A stretch of DNA of 64,000 bases from Mastigias papua (Eukaryota > Cnidaria > Scyphozoa > Rhizostomeae > Mastigiidae): assembly GCA_964019165.1 (NCBI GenBank), contig OZ025275.1, positions 682,001-746,000 of the forward strand. The letters run 5' to 3'. Both the position numbers and the translations under genes were made by a program. Below are positions 59,186 through 64,000 of this stretch, one piece after another; position 1 is the stretch's first letter, and each line of letters begins with the position of its first letter. Under the pieces are notes generated by a model. That model saw nothing but the letters and a program-made list of their open reading frames with translations. It was not told where the DNA came from and searched no databases.

Positions 59186-59847
59186 GGGGTCAGTCATTTA
59201 TAACTCTGGGTAGTAGGGCGGGCTAGAATTGGGTAGGGCATGAAAACTTTTTCAAGGACACTTGGGGGGTACGAAACTTTGTAGAGAATTTTTGGGGGAT
59301 ATGAATTTTAGAGACAAAATCTAAAGAAAATCATCTCAATGACTCAATGACTTGATCTAGTTTTCTGAGTTGATCCAATAGCAATTTTTCTCTGATTTAA
59401 GTTTTCTGTGGTATACTGTGTTATTGTAGTGCTCTTATTAGCATTCATCACAGCTGTTTGTTAAAATGAACTTTCAGGCATAAATCAACTTTTTCATGAA
59501 AGCTTATGTATGCCTTATGCAAAGAAATCTCACAAAGAATGATATTTACAACATTGTGTACAAAGGTTTTCTATGCAATATTTCCCAGCAAGTAATTTTG
59601 GAGAACACATATTCTATATATGATCTTTCAAGTAGATGATAGTGGCAATTGTGACTTTACAAGTAGCAATGAAGAAATCCTCCCTGAAATCCTTACAGGG
59701 TAGATAGCAAGTGGTGTGTTAAACTTATTACTTATTTCTCAATAGGGTATGAAAACTTTTAGACAAGAATTGAAGGGGTATAAAACTTTTGACCATTTTG
59801 TAAATTATAACCCGCCCCGGTACCCAGAGTTATAAATGACTGACCCC
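59186..59847. mobile_element. PIF/Harbinger-like non-autonomous element
   Basis: Perfect terminal inverted repeats of about 27 bases begin GGGGTCAGTCATTTATAACT. The right end is the reverse complement AGTTATAAATGACTGACCCC. TAA lies immediately outside both ends (59183-59185 and 59848-59850). TWA target duplications with G-rich ends are the PIF/Harbinger signature. There is no transposase frame in the 662 bases. Internal GGGTA-GAAAACTTTT motifs recur near both ends. The perfect ends suggest a young insertion. Confidence 0.88.
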
Positions 59848-60552
59848 TAAGCATATTTTAAATCTGACCATACAAAATCGTGATCAATGATGGCAACAAT
59901 GATTTCAAAGGATGAGGGCGATTAAAATATTTGATGATCCATAAAAACTTTCCTGTATAATAACACTTTGAATACGGATACTGTGGTATGATGTTTGAAC
60001 ATGCTGAGCATCAGATGAGAATTTTCTCAATCACTCAACTGCCAGCATTCTTTTTGCAAACAAATTCGAACAATTATATTAACAAACATCAACATTCGTT
60101 GCTCTACTTTCAATAGTAGCCCCCCCCCCCGGCCGAATGTCTCAGAAACTGTATAGCCTGCTCTATGACGTTTCTCAAATATTTGCAAAAGTCACTTGAA
60201 ATAAAATTCTTAGAGCACTTTAGTCAGAAAGCATTAAAAAGTTAAGAACATCGAGCGTCGGTAAAATATATTTGGTTCTTATAAAATGGATTGTATTTGT
60301 ACAATGGGTAAGCTTATTGGAAATGGGGCCTAATTTTGGTCTAATTTGCAATCAAGAACGAAAGGGGCGGGTGTCTTTTCAAAGGCAAAATTAAGTTTTC
60401 TAGAATAAAGTCATAACTTTTTATAAAAATCGATGTTCCACAGACAGAAAGTGGACATTAAAATATTCGGAACGGACATTGACAAAAAGCCAAAAAATAA
60501 CCATAGAAAATATTATATTACAACAATGATAAACTATTTACTTTTTATATAG

Positions 60553-60820
60553 CTCTATACAGCACGAAAAAGCGGCAACGGTTTTTGAACAAACTGAAAA
60601 CTTTTTTCTCCAACACTCGTCAGAGTATGGAACATTAGGTGAACCGAAATATATAGCCAGATGCGGATACACATGATATGATGAACAATGCGTCTGGTTG
60701 GCCCCAAAATTGGCCAATTAGCAACTAGCTGACGAGTATCGAACGAAAACAAGCTTTCAGTATGTCTAGAAAATGTTGCCGCTTTTTCTTGCTGTAGTAA
60801 TGTTCTGTAGTACAAACAGA
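60553..60820. mobile_element. Palindromic MITE, family A, copy 3
   Basis: Shares CAGCACGAAAAAGCGG at the left and CCGCTTTTTCTTGCTGTAG at the right with the copies at 5134 and 12136. Internal CACTCGTCAGAGTATGGAAC and GGTGAACCGAAATATATAGC match copy 1. The right half of the inner palindrome seen in copy 1 is replaced by unrelated sequence (around 60690-60725). It lies just 3' of oxygenase copy 4. Confidence 0.85.
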
Positions 60821-60935
60821 TTATTCACATATTGTTCTATCTTTCCCAAGATAATCACCTCTATTATTTATTAATAGACATATACTATTATTATTTTTAT
60901 ATTCTTTAAAGATTTCTACGTTTACTATATAGTTT

Positions 60936-63840
60936 CTAAGATGAGAAGAAATTCCCATGAAACAAAGGTATCAACTTGGATGGCACAAAGGCCCTTGCGA
61001 GTTCTTTCATTGATGCACCATCAAGAACGAGCAAGAATGATTCCTTGCCATATAAGCCGAGAACAGCTGACAACACGACACCATCGTCTTCAGCTTTTGC
61101 GTTTGGAGATGCTATAAACACCGGCTCTGACGGATAGCAATCATCTTCTTGCCATTCCCAGCATTCCTTGCTGTCTACGTCAATCTGAGAAGAAAGTGTA
61201 CCAATCAATTTCTGAAAAGGTAACTGAATTTGTTGAATATGTTGATACTCTGGATGTAAAAATCAATCCTTATAATTTGGTGAAAAAGTTATGCCTGATG
61301 AAATCATAGTAAAGTGCTGTGTACATCATGTGTAAATGGGTTGGCCTTTCATAACTAACGTTGATTAGATTCTAATAAAGAGTGGAATGACAGGGGCAAA
61401 AGGATACCGTAGAAACAGAACAACAATGCAAAATAACGATGGAACGACATTTTTAAGTTTATTAACTTTGCGTACACTTCAAATTAAATAGTGTGGGATT
61501 GTATTCAGTTCAATCTGTCACTGTTTTCATTCTTTTCTGTCTCATCACTTTTCATACCATGCAGCCGTTCCGTTTATCTATTCATAAATACAAAAGTTAT
61601 TTTAAAGCGGTGGCTCTTAAACTAGGGGTGCTGTCCTTAGGGGACCGCAACGGGTTCCAGTTGGACCACGAAGGGCTTCATCAAGAGGCTACTGTCAATT
61701 GTGCGACACTGTTGATATTTGCTTTCCATCAAAGTATGTCTGCTACAACAAATAGTTATCCCTCGGAAGGACCCTGATTCCATTCGAAAAGTATATTGTA
61801 GGGGACTGCCATGTAAAATAACTTGAAAAGTTTGGGAACCGCTACTTTAAAGGGTCCATCAATCATCTGCCGGGCTCAATATTTTGCTAGGCCATAATAG
61901 ATCTATGATATCGTTTGAAACGATGTCGAACAGTTTACACCTTCAAGTTTTTAAGTCGTGCAATATAATGATCAACAAGTCTTCATTTCAGTTGTCGTTG
62001 TAGTTTACGTGGAAATCAATATCACATAGAAGCGTTAAGATCCAGGGACGCCTGCACGTGACTAGGGCAGGGGGGCAAGGTTTCCACTGAGGGCACTTCA
62101 TGGTTGTACTAAAATACGTTAATCCCGAGGCTACTTAAAAAATTGCTTGTATTGGTATGCGCTCCCACAGGGATGGATTCTAACCTTCAGATTTATTTTA
62201 ATAGGCAACAGTTTGACTAAACATCTTAAAATGGCCCTATTCTAAGAGCACGTTTTGCCCCTCCTTCCCCTCCTGGATGAGGGCAGCTGCCCCTCCTGCC
62301 CCCGGGGCAGGCGCCCCTGTTAAAGTCACATAGGAAAAACGTGATTTTTACCTTTAGCAATGTTGAAAGTCCACGCCTTACCGTCGAATATCCAATACCA
62401 TATGTGTATTTATAAACTTTGCCATTAAATGTATCGTAGTTTATTTTTGGCATCTCATAGCTCGGGTGTATCAGCTCAAAATCCAGTCCGGTTTCATATC
62501 TCTTAAGATCAGCCTGAAACTGGCGGCATTCATCATTGATATCATCAATTGGCAGACGGTATCTTCGTAACTGTGCAGGAAATGCATCGAACACTTCACC
62601 TCGCCTTATTTCGCTCATATACAAGTTATCGATAACTGAGGCATCGGGGTACATGCAGCCGTCCAAAATAAGCTCATTGTTTTCTGATTCATACACATTG
62701 ACTTGATGAAAGCAGAAAAATGGATCAACAGAAAAGATAGCGATGACTTTTCCTGATTTCCTCTCGACAATATGGAACCTAAGTTAATGATAAACACAAT
62801 TAATATTATCAAATTGGAAACAAGAAAGATGAGAAACCTTTTCTACGTAAGATAAGACAGACTCAAAAAGCTGTCCTTATTTGCTTCCAGAGGCATATTT
62901 CGGCCTAAATTACTGGAAAGCATACTCCATTGCCACCAGAGTCTGAAAAGCCATTACTCTGGTAATTGCTAAGCTAGCTTGGGTACAGATTTACACAGTT
63001 CTTTCATTCCCCTTTTCGGGACATCTTCTCCGTTTCATTCTTATAAACAGAGGTGCCTATATAAGAATCAATTGGAGTATAAATGTAACTACACCATCAA
63101 TAGCAAACTTGCCTTCAATAAAGTTCTACCTTAAATAAAGGTCCACCTTAAATGAAGGTCCACCTTTAAATGGAAGTCCACCTTATGGTACATCCACCTT
63201 AACTGTTCAGTACCCAATACTACCATAATGCCTTTGTATAATTACAGCTGTGAAGATCTGCATACTAACTACGAAAGGCATCTTGAGTAGTACCGTATAA
63301 ATTCTTGGAATTATCGAAAAAATACGAGTTGCTAGCCAAGGATATTGGATTACATTGATATATTCAAACACAGCTATCACATGGAAACAATCTCCTTACC
63401 AACGTTTTGTCGTTACACAAGGCCTTTTAATCTTGTTTATTATCTAATTACCACGTCTAATGCAAGATGAAACAAAATTTGCAATGCAATTGACCTTGAT
63501 TTGGCATCTGGCATGAACTTCATCATGTCTGCGTGTGTTTTGTTGAGAAGCTTCAAAACGAGGTTGTTCCAATATTGTGATTTGAAGTAAGACAACAACT
63601 TCATTGAGCTCTCAATGAATACGAAGAACCTCTCGGTCATTCCAAAACAATGATAATACGACGGGTCGCCTGTATATGGCAATGATGCAACAACTTCGGT
63701 ACCATCAAGTGCACTTTTGCATTTGTCACTCACTGCTGGTATCCGAATAAATTCATAAACATCATTATCAAAATTCGTCGAACAATTGTAATAATCACCG
63801 TTGCTTTCAATGTGAGGATGTGACGTCCAGGATCTTGATC
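60936..63840 (-). CDS. Carotenoid cleavage oxygenase, copy 4 (partial, divergent)
   Basis: Exons in reading order: 63840-63495, 62778-62352, 61184-60936. The phases join, and the 63840 acceptor needs one base from an upstream exon that lies outside the window. The visible part is about 340 residues, starting at the point equivalent to exon 2 of the other copies. Iron-ligand histidines: TSHPHIE, YYHCFGMTE, CFHQVNVYE and PLFHGNF. Protein identity to copies 1-3 is visibly lower than among those three. An extra intron (62779-63494) splits the region that is one exon in copies 1-3, between DAKS and RFHIVERK. The C terminus is HGNFFSS, two residues longer. The N-terminal exon with the expected PDPCK motif is not in the window. 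The missing part is an edge effect, not evidence of a pseudogene. Confidence 0.9.
61605..61844. mobile_element. hAT-like MITE in intron of oxygenase copy 4
   Basis: The left end AAGCGGTGGCTCTTAAACT and the right end, in reverse complement, TAGCGGTTCCCAAACTTTTC resemble the GCGGTTCTCAAACT-type ends of many hAT MITEs. The flanks TTTTAAAG and CTTTAAAG are similar, but the exact boundary is uncertain by a few bases. Frames running through it are artefacts. Confidence 0.6.
62043..62319. mobile_element. hAT-like MITE, family C, copy 2
   Basis: Ends CAGGGACGCCTGCACG at the left and GGGGCAGGCGCCCCTG at the right, with 8-base flanks TTAAGATC and TTAAAGTC that differ at two positions. The ends match the 140-base copy at 43426-43565, so the two define a family. 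It lies in the last intron of oxygenase copy 4, 32 bases beyond the exon donor. Confidence 0.75.
63118..63205. repeat. Degenerate 18-20-bp tandem repeat
   Basis: Four or five imperfect copies of AAATGAAGGTCCACCTT-like units in the extra intron of oxygenase copy 4. Confidence 0.8.
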
Positions 63841-64000
63841 CTACGTTTAAATATAAATTTCATTTAAAATATGTGGATCATGGATATTGAGTGTAAAAAA
63901 GGCCTTGTGAAAACAGTTTCCATACATAACATAAGAAATTTATTATACCATTGGAGTCTGACTCTTTTTATTGTACATAGCCCCTTTCGTGCCAAGTTAG

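Larger units (their letters stand above)
56895..60935. other. Intergenic region between oxygenase copies 3 and 4
   Basis: 4 kb with no supported gene. Three DNA-transposon-derived elements can be delimited in it (57463-57894, 59186-59847, 60553-60820). The rest is unassigned. Confidence 0.6.

Noticed and set aside
63440..63494. Extension of the copy 4 exon to the stop at 63440
   Set aside because: A donor AG|GTCAAT at 63495 joins in phase to the exon starting at 62778 and restores the conserved oxygenase sequence.

Overview
This 64 kb window is nuclear DNA of an animal: intron-rich genes with GT-AG splice sites, about two-thirds A+T, and many retrotransposons and short inverted-repeat elements. 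The gene content (a ciliary kinesin and metazoan-type carotenoid oxygenases) and the style of the mobile elements (LINEs with restriction-like endonucleases, many palindromic MITEs) suggest a marine invertebrate. An anthozoan-like cnidarian is a guess from the repeat style, not a demonstrated placement. There is nothing prokaryotic here.

Layout. (1) 1-2950: a minisatellite, a broken 3' fragment of an R4/Dong-like retrotransposon and unassigned DNA. (2) 2951-21548, plus strand: a complete kinesin-8 family gene of KIF19 type. I assembled 21 exons with consistent splice phases, giving about 1027 residues. Its introns carry MITEs, a LINE relic and long microsatellites. (3) 23194-32470, plus strand: an 11-exon gene with consistent phases encoding a 365-residue protein I do not recognise. 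(4) 32931 to the window end, minus strand: four tandem carotenoid cleavage oxygenase genes (RPE65/BCO family). Copies 1-3 have three coding exons and encode 500 residues each; copy 4 is more divergent, has an extra intron and runs off the right edge. All four keep the four iron-binding histidines.

Between copies 1 and 2 (about 35.9-42.7 kb) lies a retrotransposon nest. It holds a 5'-truncated CR1/Jockey-like LINE, a long R4/Dong-like element with an intact 1125-codon frame on the minus strand, and the 3' half of a second endonuclease-type element on the plus strand. The last two meet head to head at an (ATT)n microsatellite. Several MITE families can be delimited by terminal inverted repeats and target duplications.

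The genes do not form an evident pathway. KIF19 is a ciliary-tip motor and the oxygenases act in carotenoid/retinoid metabolism. The most interesting features are the young oxygenase array with signs of gene conversion, the microsatellite-targeted retroelements, the unrecognised 365-residue protein, and the unassigned MITE families. All exon models are read from frame and splice-site consistency without transcripts.
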